From NCBI GenBank assembly GCA_949298825.1, contig CASFYB010000003.1:1-64000 (forward strand): a DNA stretch of 64,000 nucleotides. The letters are read 5' to 3'. Made by a program: the position numbers and the translations under genes. The stretch's first letter is position 1, and each line of letters begins with the position of its first letter. The notes under the pieces are model-generated. The model was given only the letters and a program-made list of their open reading frames with translations, was not told the DNA's origin and made no database searches. Of this stretch, positions 9,316-19,027 are shown piece after piece. Source of the stretch: an uncultured Helicobacter sp. (lineage in GTDB: Bacteria > Campylobacterota > Campylobacteria > Campylobacterales > Helicobacteraceae).

Positions 9316-10365
9316 ATGAAAAAGATAAGCTTGCTTGCTTTAACTGCCTTGCTCTTTAATACTGCGTTGGCTATCACGCCTCAAGAGCTTCTAAAAAAGG
9401 CTTCTAGCTCTGGATTAAAGCCTCTACCTGAAGGCAAAGAGCTTACAAACTATCAACTCAAGAAAATGACTGATTTGAAAATCGGCTATAAGACAATCAT
9501 GACCAAAGAGCAAATTGAGCTTGGTAAAAAACTATACTTTGATCCTCGTCTATCAAACTCAAACTTGATCTCATGTAATACTTGCCACAATCTTGGCCTA
9601 GGTGGAGTAGATCTAGTACCCACTGCTATTGGTAACAAATGGCAGCCAAACCCAAGTGCACTAAACTCTCCTACTGTTTATAACTCAATCTTTAATGATA
9701 TTCAGTTCTGGGATGGAAGATCTCACGATCTAGGTGACCAAGCACAAGGGCCTATCCAAAATCCTGTTGAAATGGCAGCAACTCCTAGTCTAGTAGTTGA
9801 AAAAATCACTTCTATGCCAGATTATGTCAATGAGTTTAAAAGAGCTTATGGCAATGATGTAAAAATTACATTTAAGCTTATAGCAGATACAATTGCAATG
9901 TTTGAGGCTACCCTCATCACGCCTAGCCGTTATGATGACTTTTTACGCGGGAATGTAAAAGCACTCTCTAAAGAAGAGCAAGAAGGTCTTAATATCTTTA
10001 TTGATAATGGTTGTGCAGGTTGCCACTCTGGTATCAATCTTGGTGGAAATATGCAACCCTTTGGTGTAGTAAAGCCTTATAAATTTGCTAATATTGGTGG
10101 CTTTAAGGGTGATAAAAACGGCATGGTAAAAGTTCCTACCTTACGTAATGTTGCTGAGACTATGCCATATTTCCACAATGGTCAGTTCTGGGATGTTAAA
10201 GATGCGATTAAAGAAATGGGTGCTATTCAGCTAGGAATAGAAATTAGCGATAGTGAGGCTAAAAAGATCGAGGCTTTCTTTGGCTCACTTACTGGATCTA
10301 AACCTCAAATCATTTATCCTAATCTCCCAAATAACGGAGCAAAAACTCCAAAACCTGCTTTCTAA
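9316..10365 (+). CDS. ccp: Di-haem cytochrome c peroxidase
   Basis: This periplasmic enzyme reduces hydrogen peroxide to water with electrons from cytochrome c. The two c-type haem sites are visible, SCNTCH near residue 89 and GCAGCH near residue 236, together with the conserved N-terminal peroxidase region ELGKKLYFDPRLS. A signal peptide (MKKISLLALTALLFNTALA) leads export. The start at 9316 is preferred over an ATG at 9310 because AAGGA (9305-9309) touches the earlier ATG and is correctly spaced from the later one; the length is 349 residues. It is monocistronic, with its own promoter and a strong hairpin after the stop. Confidence 0.94.
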   Translation: MKKISLLALTALLFNTALAITPQELLKKASSSGLKPLPEGKELTNYQLKKMTDLKIGYKTIMTKEQIELGKKLYFDPRLSNSNLISCNTCHNLGLGGVDLVPTAIGNKWQPNPSALNSPTVYNSIFNDIQFWDGRSHDLGDQAQGPIQNPVEMAATPSLVVEKITSMPDYVNEFKRAYGNDVKITFKLIADTIAMFEATLITPSRYDDFLRGNVKALSKEEQEGLNIFIDNGCAGCHSGINLGGNMQPFGVVKPYKFANIGGFKGDKNGMVKVPTLRNVAETMPYFHNGQFWDVKDAIKEMGAIQLGIEISDSEAKKIEAFFGSLTGSKPQIIYPNLPNNGAKTPKPAF

Positions 10366-10370
10366 GACTT

Positions 10371-10397
10371 TAGATTCTAGGCATTGCCTAGAATCTA
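10371..10397. terminator. Strong hairpin between convergent ccp and priA
   Basis: The 27 bases form a perfect inverted repeat with 13-base arms around a single T, in practice a 12-bp stem with a 3-base loop. Each arm begins or ends with the nonamer TAGAWTCTA that recurs across the window. There is no U-tract on either side, so it may act as a bidirectional transcript-end stabiliser rather than a classical intrinsic terminator. It follows the ccp stop by 6 bases and precedes the priA stop by 25. Confidence 0.6.
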
Positions 10398-10421
10398 ACA
10401 ATCTCACTCCAAACTACCAAT

Positions 10422-12290
10422 CTATACTATCTCTATAGGATCGATATCTATATCAAAGCCACCATGTATCTCTAGCAAATGACGCAAAACCTTTAGGGTC
10501 TTTACCTGCTGAGTAGTCCTTAAAAAAATATGATAACGGTAGATTCCAGCTATTTTGGCAATAGCATTTTTCTGTGCACCCACTATCTCAAATACCCCCT
10601 CTTTAGCCTCTATACTCATATTCAACTGATGCAAAATCACTCTCATCTTCTCTTGTGCCACCCCTTCAAGCTTGTCTTTAAAGTGCAGGACTACAAGCCT
10701 TTTAAATGGGGGGTAAAGATCTTTTCTACCCTCTAGCTCAAAGCACAAAAACTCCTCATAATCTTTCATATATCGTGAGATAAGCTCTGCATTTTTGCTC
10801 TGTATCAATACCCTACCATCATCCTTCCTACCGGCACGTCCAGCCACTTGATAAATAAGTGAAAAAGCCCTCTCATAGCAACGAAAATCAGGCATATTTA
10901 ACAAATAGTCAATCTCTAAAATCACAGATAAGGCTACATTATGGTAATCATGTCCCTTAGCAATCATCTGGGTGCCTATCAAAATATCAAGTTCCCCATT
11001 TTTGAAATCATGCATAATAGCTTTTAGCCTAGTAGGTGTGTTTGCATGATCTCTATCAAAAATACCAATCCTTGCTTCTGGAAATATGCTTTGTAGCTCC
11101 TCTTTTAGCTGGGTCGTACCTAAGCGATGGCTAATAAATTCTTTATGACCACAGTTTGGACAAGCTGATGGGATAGGCATAGAAAAGCCACAATAATGGC
11201 AAAGCATCATCCTTTGCTCATTGTGCAAAGAAAGCGATATATCACAATACTTGCAGCCCACACTCTGGGCGCAGTTCTGACAGATTAACGTCTTAAAGCT
11301 CCCTCTTGTAGGGATGAAAATAATCACCTGTTTTTCTAGACTTAATGTCTCAGAGATAGACTGGATTAGTTTTAGAGATAAGATCTCATCAGAAGAATCA
11401 AAAATAATAGTGTTTTGACCTTCAAAATGCTTGCCTTTTAAGCGGTATAAATTCCCTTCTCTCTTGGCTTGATGGTAGCTAGTAGGACTTGGTGTAGCCG
11501 ATCCTAAGATAAGGGGTATCTCAAAAGTTTTAGACAAAAATAAGGCCAAATCTCTAGCATTATAATATGGCCTATTTTGTGATTTATAGGCATCATCATG
11601 TTCTTCATCTACAATAATCTGACCTAGATTCTCCAAAGGTAGAAATAAAGCAGACCTAGCTCCAGCAACAACCCTTATCCTTCCCTCCATAAGACCTTGC
11701 AAAATCTGTTTTTTCTGACTTTTGGTCACCTTACTATGCCATATGGCAATAGATGCACCAAAAGCCTTTTTAAGGCGTTTACCCATCTGAGGTGTTAGAG
11801 CTATCTCTGGCATCAAAAAAAGTGCATTTTTATCATCCCTTATCGCCTTAGCAATAGCATGAAAATAAATCTCACTTTTCCCACTACCTGTATCACCAAA
11901 AATAAGGCTAACTCTCCTTTGTGCGCAGAAATCTAATGCTTCAGTCTGTATGGCTGATAGCTCGCTAAGGCAAAAATCTTGGCTAAAAGCCTCATCGCCA
12001 GTGCCCCTACTCTGCGCGACCAAAAGTCCAAAAGCCTCTCCATAGCTAGCACAATAATACTGTGCTACAAACTTTGCTAAAGCAATCTGACTAGGTAAAA
12101 AATAAAACTCTGTTTTAGCACATGGCTTACAAGGAAAAGATGGTTTTGCTATCTCTTTGATCACAATGCCTAGTTTTTTTGTATTTTTAAGCTCTATTGA
12201 AACTATCTCAAACTCGGTACATTCCTCTGTGCTTTCATAGCTAAGCAATGGGGCATTAGATTTTAATAAAGCAATAAGATAGTAATGCAT
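10422..12290 (-). CDS. priA: Primosomal replication restart helicase
   Basis: This is a 3'-5' DNA helicase that reloads the replisome at stalled forks. Helicase motif I is FGDTGSGKSE, motif II is VDEEHDDAYK, and GSATPSPTSYH is motif III. A zinc-binding insertion (CQNCAQSVGCKYC ... LCHYCG ... CPNCGHK) carries eight cysteines. At 622 residues it is shorter than E. coli PriA (732), with a reduced N-terminal 3'-end-binding domain, as I recall for other Helicobacter. It stands alone, convergent with ccp. Confidence 0.95.
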   Translation of the reverse strand: MHYYLIALLKSNAPLLSYESTEECTEFEIVSIELKNTKKLGIVIKEIAKPSFPCKPCAKTEFYFLPSQIALAKFVAQYYCASYGEAFGLLVAQSRGTGDEAFSQDFCLSELSAIQTEALDFCAQRRVSLIFGDTGSGKSEIYFHAIAKAIRDDKNALFLMPEIALTPQMGKRLKKAFGASIAIWHSKVTKSQKKQILQGLMEGRIRVVAGARSALFLPLENLGQIIVDEEHDDAYKSQNRPYYNARDLALFLSKTFEIPLILGSATPSPTSYHQAKREGNLYRLKGKHFEGQNTIIFDSSDEILSLKLIQSISETLSLEKQVIIFIPTRGSFKTLICQNCAQSVGCKYCDISLSLHNEQRMMLCHYCGFSMPIPSACPNCGHKEFISHRLGTTQLKEELQSIFPEARIGIFDRDHANTPTRLKAIMHDFKNGELDILIGTQMIAKGHDYHNVALSVILEIDYLLNMPDFRCYERAFSLIYQVAGRAGRKDDGRVLIQSKNAELISRYMKDYEEFLCFELEGRKDLYPPFKRLVVLHFKDKLEGVAQEKMRVILHQLNMSIEAKEGVFEIVGAQKNAIAKIAGIYRYHIFLRTTQQVKTLKVLRHLLEIHGGFDIDIDPIEIV

Positions 12291-12340
12291 TAGATCTGAT
12301 CTTGATATTAGTTTTTAGTAATTATATCGCTAAAGGAGGG

Positions 12341-12363
12341 AAGAAAGAGAGAGTCTCTTTCTT
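12341..12363 (-). terminator. Hairpin after the alaS-maf-ccoS-fqrB operon
   Basis: AAGAAAGAGA and TCTCTTTCTT form a perfect 10-bp stem around GAG, starting 6 bases after the fqrB stop on the minus strand. It is followed on that strand by TTCCCTCC rather than a U-run, so it ranks as a likely terminator or mRNA 3'-end hairpin. Confidence 0.55.
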
Positions 12364-12368
12364 TGTAT

Positions 12369-13319
12369 TTAGATTTTAGTTTTGATTTTATTGATAGCAT
12401 CTAGGGCTTGATTGAGGGCAGTGGCTACAGATGCTCCATTTTTGGACAAAATATCACCAATAACAAAGATCCCCTCTACACTACTTTCAAAATCTTTTGT
12501 AATAGGCAGACCTGCTTCATCTAAATCCAAACCACATTTTTTCAAAAAATCTAGTGGCACAGCACCGCCAATAGCATAAACTACGCGATCAAACACTTCA
12601 GAAGTAGAATCATCATAAAACACTTCAATTTGCCCATTATTGTCCTCTAAGCGCTCAATATTAACGCCTAATTTCTTTTTAAGCTTAGAGGCAAAAGCGG
12701 CCTTAAGACCTTTTGCATTAATCTCATTGATACGATTAAATTCAGTGCGTCTATAATTTAAAGTCGTATCTGTTTCATCTGCTAGTGCGATTGCATATTC
12801 AACAGCAGAGTTACCCCCACCAACAACAAGCACCTTTTCACCCGGGTTTATTCCATTGGCATTGTAGGCCACTTTTTTTAGCAAGGTTGGAGGGATCTTA
12901 TAGTCTGGCTTATTTGGCTGACCCATCTTACCAATAGCAATAATGACAAATCTTGCCTGGAAAACCTCATTGTTTGTGCTTGATATCTCAAAATACCCAT
13001 CTTTTTTGACAATCTTTTCAATATCAGTGCTATATTTTGGCTCAATATTATTCTCTTTTAAAAGCTCATCAAACATTGCAAGATAGCCTTCTTTATCCGT
13101 ATCCTTAAAAGGGATAGAACCTCTTAAATCTACGATCTGACCCTTATAGTCCTTATCCACCCTCTTGCCATCTTTATAAAATTTGCGAATAGTAGAAGAA
13201 TGTTCATTTGACTTTTCAAATAAAACCACCTTGGCAATACCTGCTTTATTTGCCTCAATGCTAGCAGCAATCCCACCAGGTCCAGCACCAATAATCGCGA
13301 TATCATAAATATTTTCCAT
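12369..13319 (-). CDS. fqrB: Flavodoxin:quinone reductase / TrxR-like FAD oxidoreductase
   Basis: This is a 316-residue FAD/NAD(P)H oxidoreductase. The FAD Rossmann motif IIGAGPGGIAAS is near the start, the NAD(P) motif VVGGGNSAVEYA is mid-protein, and VEGIFVIGDIL is near the end. The redox-active CxxC of true thioredoxin reductases is absent. That matches FqrB of H. pylori (HP1164 as I recall it), which passes electrons between NADPH, flavodoxin and quinone for pyruvate oxidation. Its start overlaps the ccoS stop region (13303-13319), so it is translationally coupled to the cbb3-oxidase assembly gene. FqrB is an inference from family and genus. Confidence 0.75.
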   Translation of the reverse strand: MENIYDIAIIGAGPGGIAASIEANKAGIAKVVLFEKSNEHSSTIRKFYKDGKRVDKDYKGQIVDLRGSIPFKDTDKEGYLAMFDELLKENNIEPKYSTDIEKIVKKDGYFEISSTNNEVFQARFVIIAIGKMGQPNKPDYKIPPTLLKKVAYNANGINPGEKVLVVGGGNSAVEYAIALADETDTTLNYRRTEFNRINEINAKGLKAAFASKLKKKLGVNIERLEDNNGQIEVFYDDSTSEVFDRVVYAIGGAVPLDFLKKCGLDLDEAGLPITKDFESSVEGIFVIGDILSKNGASVATALNQALDAINKIKTKI

Positions 13320-13527
13320 CTTCTTTTTCCTTTTTTAGAGTTTGTTTTTTTCTTTCATTTTTGGCAGCGAGATTTAGTGCTTCTGGACTATCAAAAAGTG
13401 CACCGTGAGTGAATTTTTTCTCATCTTCAAACTGCCCACTCTTAAGCCCCCATAAAAATGCAATAAGACCAAAAAGACCAATCAAAATTGACACAAATAG
13501 CATTGTAATTAAAAGTGTCGTATTCAT
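13303..13527 (-). CDS. ccoS: cbb3-type cytochrome oxidase assembly protein
   Basis: This 74-residue membrane protein has one N-terminal transmembrane helix and the CcoS signature GLIAFLWGLKSGQFED (about residues 18-33). CcoS is needed to insert cofactors into the cbb3 oxidase, the main terminal oxidase of microaerophiles. The gene overlaps maf upstream by 4 bases and fqrB downstream by 17. The charged C-terminal tail (EKKFTHGALFDS onward) is longer than in many CcoS proteins. The motif makes the family assignment firm despite the small size. Confidence 0.87.
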   Translation of the reverse strand: MNTTLLITMLFVSILIGLFGLIAFLWGLKSGQFEDEKKFTHGALFDSPEALNLAAKNERKKQTLKKEKEDGKYL

Positions 13528-14111
13528 ATTATTCCAAAAAAAGGTAAAAATTTTTCTATACTTAAGCCAAGTGCAGTAGATAAGAAACCTTTTTGTTTAA
13601 TAATATAGCGATGGTGAAATCCTTCTATCATCACTCCACCTGCCTTACCCATCCATAAGTTAGAATCTAAATATTCTTCTATATGATCTTTATCAAACTT
13701 TGCAAACTCTACACTAAAGGCAGAGATATCACATAGCTCCATTTTAGGGCTTTTTAAAATTTGTGCGGTAATGATTTTTAGTTCAGATGCACTTTGGGCA
13801 TCTAGCATCTCTTTGGCTTCAAGTCTATTTTTTGGCTTGCGCAATAAAAGCTCACTTTCACCTATCTTAAGACCAATCACAGAATCAGCAATAATAAAAC
13901 TATGGCCATAATATGGATTCTTCTCATCATTAAAAAGCCTTATGGCATGATCATACTTTAATCTAGCTGCACTATAAGCAAAGCTCTTTGGGCTTTTAGT
14001 CTGGATCTCATCTTCATTGCAATCAAGGCAAATCTGCTTAAAATCTATGCCAAAATCACTCAAAATCTTAGCTCGTGAGGCAGATCCTGATGCTAAAATT
14101 AAAGGTTCCAT
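13524..14111 (-). CDS. maf: Maf-like nucleoside triphosphate pyrophosphatase
   Basis: The 195-residue protein begins with the Maf signature (ILASGSASRAKILSDFG) and has conserved acidic and lysine residues (FIIADSVIGL, RKPKNRLEAKEML). Maf proteins hydrolyse modified or non-canonical NTPs in the cytoplasm and are sometimes linked to septum formation. The gene lies 2 bases after alaS and overlaps ccoS by 4, so it is inside the operon. The C-terminal region is less conserved, with GGVMIEG instead of the usual GKAGGYAIQG. Confidence 0.85.
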   Translation of the reverse strand: MEPLILASGSASRAKILSDFGIDFKQICLDCNEDEIQTKSPKSFAYSAARLKYDHAIRLFNDEKNPYYGHSFIIADSVIGLKIGESELLLRKPKNRLEAKEMLDAQSASELKIITAQILKSPKMELCDISAFSVEFAKFDKDHIEEYLDSNLWMGKAGGVMIEGFHHRYIIKQKGFLSTALGLSIEKFLPFFGII

Positions 14112-14113
14112 AT

Positions 14114-16663
14114 TTAGCCTAGTGATTTTTGTGCTATTTCTAAGGCAAGCTTGAGAGCTAAATCAAGCTTATCTTTATCCTTTCCACCAGCTGTAGCAAA
14201 GTCATCTCTGCCTCCACCATTACCCCCAAGAACTAGTGCTACTTCTTTTGCCCATCCCCCTGCTTTAAGTGCATTATTTTTACTACCTGCTACGATATTT
14301 AGCTTTTCATTAATGAGCAGTATTGCCACCTTTTCATAGCGATTTTTTGCCTCATCTACAAGCATTTTTATCTCGCCTTCTACATACTGGATGATCACTT
14401 TGATTCCATTTATATCCAAAGGCTTTAAATCAACATTATTTTGTCTAGTCTGTAGGCTTTTTTCTAGCTCTTTGTTCTTATCTTTTAGCTTATTTACAGC
14501 TGTTATTAGATCTTTTGATTTTAGGATCCCCTCTAGGCTTTCTCGCTCTTTTTCTAGCTCTATATATGCCCTATAAGCAGCATTTCCACAAATAGCCTCA
14601 ATACGTCTAACCCCACTACTAACCCCGCTTTCTTTTGTGATAATAAAGCTTCCTAAAAGGCCGCTAGATTCTGCATGGATGCCTCCGCATAGCTCACAAG
14701 AATCTTCTCCAAAGTTTACCACCCTGACATTTTGTGCATACTTTTCTCCAAAAAGCGCTAAGGCTCCTTTATTTTTTGCTTCATCTAAAGACATTTGGGC
14801 TACTTCCCTTTTGAGATTTTTAGCAATAAGTGCATTAACCTCATCTTGCACTTCTTGTATCTCAGTCCTATTTAAAGCCCTTGGGAAGCTAAAATCAAAT
14901 CTCAATCGATTGGATTCTACAAGGCTGCCTGCTTGAGTTAGGCTTTCTCCAAACTTCTTGCGCAATACTGCATGCAATAAATGCGTAGCGCTATGGTGTT
15001 TGGCCACCTCAAATCGCATACAATCAACATTGGCTAATACTTCCATGCCACATCTTAAATCTGCATTAGCAACAACTTGGCTTAGATTTAGCTCAAAAAA
15101 CTTTTTAGTATCAAGCACTTCTGCTAGCCTCTTTTCTCCTATAAGCTCACCTCTATCTCCTATAGCTCCTCCACCCTCTGGATAAAATGGCGTAGAATCT
15201 AACATAACCCAGCCACAACTTCCTATGCCTAAACTCTCAACACGCTTAAAATTCTCATCAAAAAGTGCAAGGATCTTAGCCTTAGATTCCATACATTCAT
15301 AGCCGACAAAAGCATTTTTACCAAAACTAGAGATAACCTCTTTAAAATCCCCTTCCTTAATAGTATCTCCACTGCCCTTCCAAGAAGACTTAGCTAGTAA
15401 TCTTTGATTATCCATAGCTTTTTGAAAGCCATCCATATCTAGCTTTAAGCCTTTCTCTTTAAGCATATCTTGCGTAATATCAAGCGGAAATCCAAATGTA
15501 TCATAAAGCTTAAAGGCCACTTCACCACCAAGCACTTCTTCCCCCCTCTTTACTAGGGCATCCACTTCAGTATTAAACAAAGAAATCCCACTATCAATAG
15601 TCTCAAAAAAGCGAGTCTCTTCTAGGCGGCATTGAGAAGAGATAAGATCCTTATTCTCAACCAAATAAGTATAAAAACCTCCCATCAAATCACAAACCTT
15701 CTCTACTATGAGGTAGAAAAATGGCTTATTAATGCCCAATAAATAGCCATGCCTTACGGCTCTACGCAAGATCCTTCTTAGCACATAACCCCTTCCTTCT
15801 TTATCAAAGTTTACTCCCTGGGCTAGCAAAAAGGCTATTGCTCTTGCATGATCTGCGATCACTCTAAAACTGGCTCCTTGCTCATAAATATAAGTTTTTT
15901 TAGCGATCTTTTCTACCTCAGCAATAAGTGGCATAAATAATGAAGAATCAAAATTGCTGCGCTTTTTCTCCAATAAAGCCATCACGCGCTCTAATCCCAT
16001 ACCCGTATCAATACTTGGCTTTGGCAGTGGGGTTAGCGAGCCATCTGTATGTCTTTCATATTGCATAAATACTAGATTCCAAATCTCTAAGAATCTATCC
16101 CCATCTCCTCCAAAATAATCCTCACTCTCATTAAAGCTTTCACCCTGATCAACAAAAATCTCGCTACAAGGTCCACAAGGCCCGACATCCCCCATCTGCC
16201 AAAAGTTATCCTTATCGCCCATGCGTTTGATTCTAGCAGGGTCAATATGCTTACTCCAGATCCCAAAAGCCTCATCATCACCCTCGTGCACAGTCACATA
16301 AAGCACTTCTTTATCAAATCCCAAAACCTCTGTGACAAACTCCCAAGCATAGGCGATGGCTTGTTCTTTAAAATAATCCCCGAAACTAAAATTCCCAAGC
16401 ATTTCAAAAAGCGTATGATGGCGGCGCGTAAAACCTACATTCTCTAAGTCATTATGCTTGCCTCCTGCGCGGATACAAAGCTGACTAGAAGTAGCCCTAG
16501 GGGTAGAAGGGATGGGGATCTTACCTGTAAAAATATCTTTAAACTGCACCATACCAGCATTGGTAAAAAGAAGACTAGCATCATCTGGTACTAGCGGCAT
16601 AGATGTATATACCTGATGACCCTTGCTTTTAAAAAACTCTAAAAATTTTAAGCGAATATCCAT
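14114..16663 (-). CDS. alaS: Alanine--tRNA ligase
   Basis: This class II synthetase of 849 residues charges tRNA-Ala. It has the N-terminal catalytic core ([15 protein letters not shown] onward), the tRNA-recognition region, and an editing domain with SATHLLHA and the zinc-type CELCGGIHA. The C-terminal part is coiled coil plus a C-Ala-like glycine-rich end ([15 protein letters not shown]). It is the first gene of the leftward alaS-maf-ccoS-fqrB operon. Nothing is unusual in length or motifs. Confidence 0.97.
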   Translation of the reverse strand: MDIRLKFLEFFKSKGHQVYTSMPLVPDDASLLFTNAGMVQFKDIFTGKIPIPSTPRATSSQLCIRAGGKHNDLENVGFTRRHHTLFEMLGNFSFGDYFKEQAIAYAWEFVTEVLGFDKEVLYVTVHEGDDEAFGIWSKHIDPARIKRMGDKDNFWQMGDVGPCGPCSEIFVDQGESFNESEDYFGGDGDRFLEIWNLVFMQYERHTDGSLTPLPKPSIDTGMGLERVMALLEKKRSNFDSSLFMPLIAEVEKIAKKTYIYEQGASFRVIADHARAIAFLLAQGVNFDKEGRGYVLRRILRRAVRHGYLLGINKPFFYLIVEKVCDLMGGFYTYLVENKDLISSQCRLEETRFFETIDSGISLFNTEVDALVKRGEEVLGGEVAFKLYDTFGFPLDITQDMLKEKGLKLDMDGFQKAMDNQRLLAKSSWKGSGDTIKEGDFKEVISSFGKNAFVGYECMESKAKILALFDENFKRVESLGIGSCGWVMLDSTPFYPEGGGAIGDRGELIGEKRLAEVLDTKKFFELNLSQVVANADLRCGMEVLANVDCMRFEVAKHHSATHLLHAVLRKKFGESLTQAGSLVESNRLRFDFSFPRALNRTEIQEVQDEVNALIAKNLKREVAQMSLDEAKNKGALALFGEKYAQNVRVVNFGEDSCELCGGIHAESSGLLGSFIITKESGVSSGVRRIEAICGNAAYRAYIELEKERESLEGILKSKDLITAVNKLKDKNKELEKSLQTRQNNVDLKPLDINGIKVIIQYVEGEIKMLVDEAKNRYEKVAILLINEKLNIVAGSKNNALKAGGWAKEVALVLGGNGGGRDDFATAGGKDKDKLDLALKLALEIAQKSLG

Positions 16664-16766
16664 GAGCTTACCTTTGTTGGGGTTTTTGATGTGATTTTAT
16701 CAAAATTGCAACAAGGTTTCATTACTATGGGTTTATAATTCTGATTTATTTTTGCATTGCTTTTTC

Positions 16767-16775
16767 TGCTAGAAT
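16767..16775 (+). promoter_or_regulatory. Extended -10 promoter for nfu-murE
   Basis: TGCTAGAAT is a clean extended -10 box 31 bases upstream of the nfu start used here. A second box, TATAAT, lies at 16734-16739. An apparent longer open frame that starts at 16774 would begin inside this promoter, which supports the shorter nfu start. Confidence 0.65.
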
Positions 16776-16806
16776 GAAAGAGCAAATCCAAATGGGAGTA
16801 CAAATC

Positions 16807-17088
16807 ATGTTTCCTTTTAGCGATGAAGAACTTACTATCCCCGTAAAAATGGCTATTGATAAAGTGCGTCCAATGCTGCTTAGAGATGGTGGAGATATCA
16901 CGATACTAGGCATTAAAGATGCGAAAGTTTATGTGCAGCTAGAGGGTCATTGCAGAGGGTGTGCAAGCTCACATCTAACACTAAAAAATGGTATCTTGTA
17001 TCAACTACAAACAGATATTCATCCAGAAATTGGTGTCATAGAGGTCAAACCGGGGGAAAACTGGCAAGAAATCGCCCAAGGATCCTAA
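16807..17088 (+). CDS. nfu: NifU C-terminal (Nfu) type Fe-S scaffold protein
   Basis: This 93-residue protein is a lone Nfu domain with DGGDI and the cluster-binding CRGCASS (CxxC). Nfu proteins carry Fe-S clusters to target apoproteins. GGAG (16795-16798) is spaced 8 bases from ATG 16807, which is preferred over in-frame ATGs at 16774 and 16792 because those lie in the promoter or ribosome binding site. The order nfu / hypothetical / murE matches my recollection of H. pylori HP1492-HP1494. It overlaps the next gene by one base (TAATG). Confidence 0.87.
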   Translation: MFPFSDEELTIPVKMAIDKVRPMLLRDGGDITILGIKDAKVYVQLEGHCRGCASSHLTLKNGILYQLQTDIHPEIGVIEVKPGENWQEIAQGS

Positions 17089-17690
17089 TGCCTATTAATA
17101 GTCCTAAAAAACGGATTTTACTGCGTCAGGCATTTGAGCATTTTGAAGCGCGTAAATATAAAGAAGCGCTAGCATCTTTTTCTAAAGCACTTTGTTTAGA
17201 TTCTCAAGATTTAGAAGCAAAAATTGGCCTCATCCTCTCTGATATGGCACAAGACTTTCCTCATGAGGCCACTGGATTTTATGAACTTTATCAAACGATG
17301 CAAAAAAGCAACCCTAGGTCTCTTAAAAAGCGCATCCAGCAAAATATCCTAGAAGCTATTGAAGGGTTTGATGAGGGGCTTGAGAGAGTTTCTGCGATGC
17401 TATGTGATGAGAAAAAGCTGGCCACAGAATCTATTGAGGGCATCCTTTATAGTGATTTCAAGCAAATGTGCCAAAGAGATGGCTTTAAAGAGACATTTGA
17501 AAACTTGATCTTTAGTACAAAAATTATTTTTACCACAAAAGAGGATTTTTGTGATTTTTTAGAAAGCCTACTTTCTAATGGTTTTAGTGATTACTGCTTG
17601 CAATATATTGAAAACATGCGCCAAAGTGTGGGTTTTGATTCTAAGATTAATGCCATTCTCCAAAAACTTATCAAACAAGAAACTCATTAG
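17088..17690 (+). CDS. TPR-containing protein of unknown function
   Basis: The start is the ATG that shares a base with the nfu stop, with AAGGA 5 bases upstream; a longer frame beginning at 16950 only overlaps nfu. The product has 200 residues. Residues 10-45 look like a tetratricopeptide repeat (AFEHFEARKYKEALASFSKAL). The rest is helical and acidic, without signal peptide or membrane segment. It sits between nfu and murE, a conserved position in Helicobacter, so a cytoplasmic scaffold role is possible, but no function can be assigned. Confidence 0.8.
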   Translation: MPINSPKKRILLRQAFEHFEARKYKEALASFSKALCLDSQDLEAKIGLILSDMAQDFPHEATGFYELYQTMQKSNPRSLKKRIQQNILEAIEGFDEGLERVSAMLCDEKKLATESIEGILYSDFKQMCQRDGFKETFENLIFSTKIIFTTKEDFCDFLESLLSNGFSDYCLQYIENMRQSVGFDSKINAILQKLIKQETH

Positions 17691-17698
17691 GAAAAAGC

Positions 17699-19027
17699 AT
17701 GAAAATTAGACATAAAATAGAATTTTTAGGCAAATCTTATACCCATCTTAGCGATAATACAAAGGAGCTTGATGCCTCCACCCTATTTGTATCCACGCCT
17801 AGAAATGCCCAATTTATCCAAGAAGTAAAACAAAATAATCAAGCTATCCTAGATTTTAAAGAATTAGCCAAATATTTTGATATCCCTAGCTGCATCATCG
17901 GCATCACAGGCACTAATGGCAAAACTACAATCGCTAATATCATCGCCCATACGTTAAAAAAGCTTGGTAAAAAAGTCGGTGTTATAGGTACTCAAGGTGT
18001 ATTTGCCAATGATAAAACCCTAAAACCAAAAGGCCTCACGACACCAGGGATTTTAGAGCTATATGAAAATCTCTCTTTGCTAAAACAAGAAAATTGCCAG
18101 ATAGTAGCCATGGAGGTTAGCTCCCATGCTATTGATCAGCAAAGAATCTATGGACTAAACTTTGCTGCTCGCATCCTAAGCAATATTACTGGTGATCATT
18201 TAGACTACCATGGGAATCTTGAAAACTATATCCGCATCAAAAATAGCTTTTTAAATGATAGTGGGCTAAAAATCATCAATGCTGATGAAAAAAATATCAC
18301 CACCAAACCAGATAATGCCCTATATTATGGGCTAGATAATGATGGGCTTGATTTAACTGCTATGAGCTATGATTTTAAATCAAACATAAAAGCGGTGCTT
18401 AAATTTAACCACTGCTACACACAAGATCTATCATCAAAACTCTATGGCAAGCACAACCTATATAATCTCATGGCAGCCATCTTGTGTATAGATGCACTTT
18501 TTGGTCAGTCTAAGCAATTTAGCACACATAAGATCATACAAGCAGCCAGCGACTTTAGTGGTGTGGCTGGTAGGATGGAAGTAGTAAGCGCCAAACCACT
18601 TATAATCGTGGATTTTGCCCACACACATGATGGTATGGAGAAAATTTTTGAAAGCTGTAAAGATTTAGAGATCATCGCTCTTTTTGGTGCAGGAGGAGAT
18701 AGGGATAAAACCAAAAGACCGCTAATGGGTGCTATGGCAGAAAAATATGCAAATAAAATCTTCCTCACTTCTGATAATCCAAGAAGCGAAAACCCTGAAA
18801 ATATCATTAATGATATCTTGGCTGGGATATCTGATGTATCTAAAGTGCACATACAAAGCAATCGTGCCAAAAGCATTCAAGATGCTATAGAATATCAAAA
18901 AAATCATGCCCCTAACGCCGTGCTTTTGATACTTGGCAAAGGGGATGAGACCCATCAAATTATTGGTGATCAAAAAATTGATTTTGATGATAGGAAAGTA
19001 GTCAAAACTCTTATAGAAAAACTCTAG
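17699..19027 (+). CDS. murE: UDP-MurNAc-tripeptide synthetase (meso-DAP adding)
   Basis: This cytoplasmic Mur ligase adds the third amino acid to UDP-MurNAc-L-Ala-D-Glu. At 442 residues it has the ATP loop GITGTNGKTTIANI near residue 70, the GDHLDYHG stretch, and TSDNPRSENP. The DNPR motif is the hallmark of meso-diaminopimelate-specific MurE. The N-terminal uridine-binding domain is somewhat short. It is third in nfu-TPR-murE, and its stop overlaps the end of hypE on the other strand by 4 bases. Confidence 0.94.
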   Translation: MKIRHKIEFLGKSYTHLSDNTKELDASTLFVSTPRNAQFIQEVKQNNQAILDFKELAKYFDIPSCIIGITGTNGKTTIANIIAHTLKKLGKKVGVIGTQGVFANDKTLKPKGLTTPGILELYENLSLLKQENCQIVAMEVSSHAIDQQRIYGLNFAARILSNITGDHLDYHGNLENYIRIKNSFLNDSGLKIINADEKNITTKPDNALYYGLDNDGLDLTAMSYDFKSNIKAVLKFNHCYTQDLSSKLYGKHNLYNLMAAILCIDALFGQSKQFSTHKIIQAASDFSGVAGRMEVVSAKPLIIVDFAHTHDGMEKIFESCKDLEIIALFGAGGDRDKTKRPLMGAMAEKYANKIFLTSDNPRSENPENIINDILAGISDVSKVHIQSNRAKSIQDAIEYQKNHAPNAVLLILGKGDETHQIIGDQKIDFDDRKVVKTLIEKL

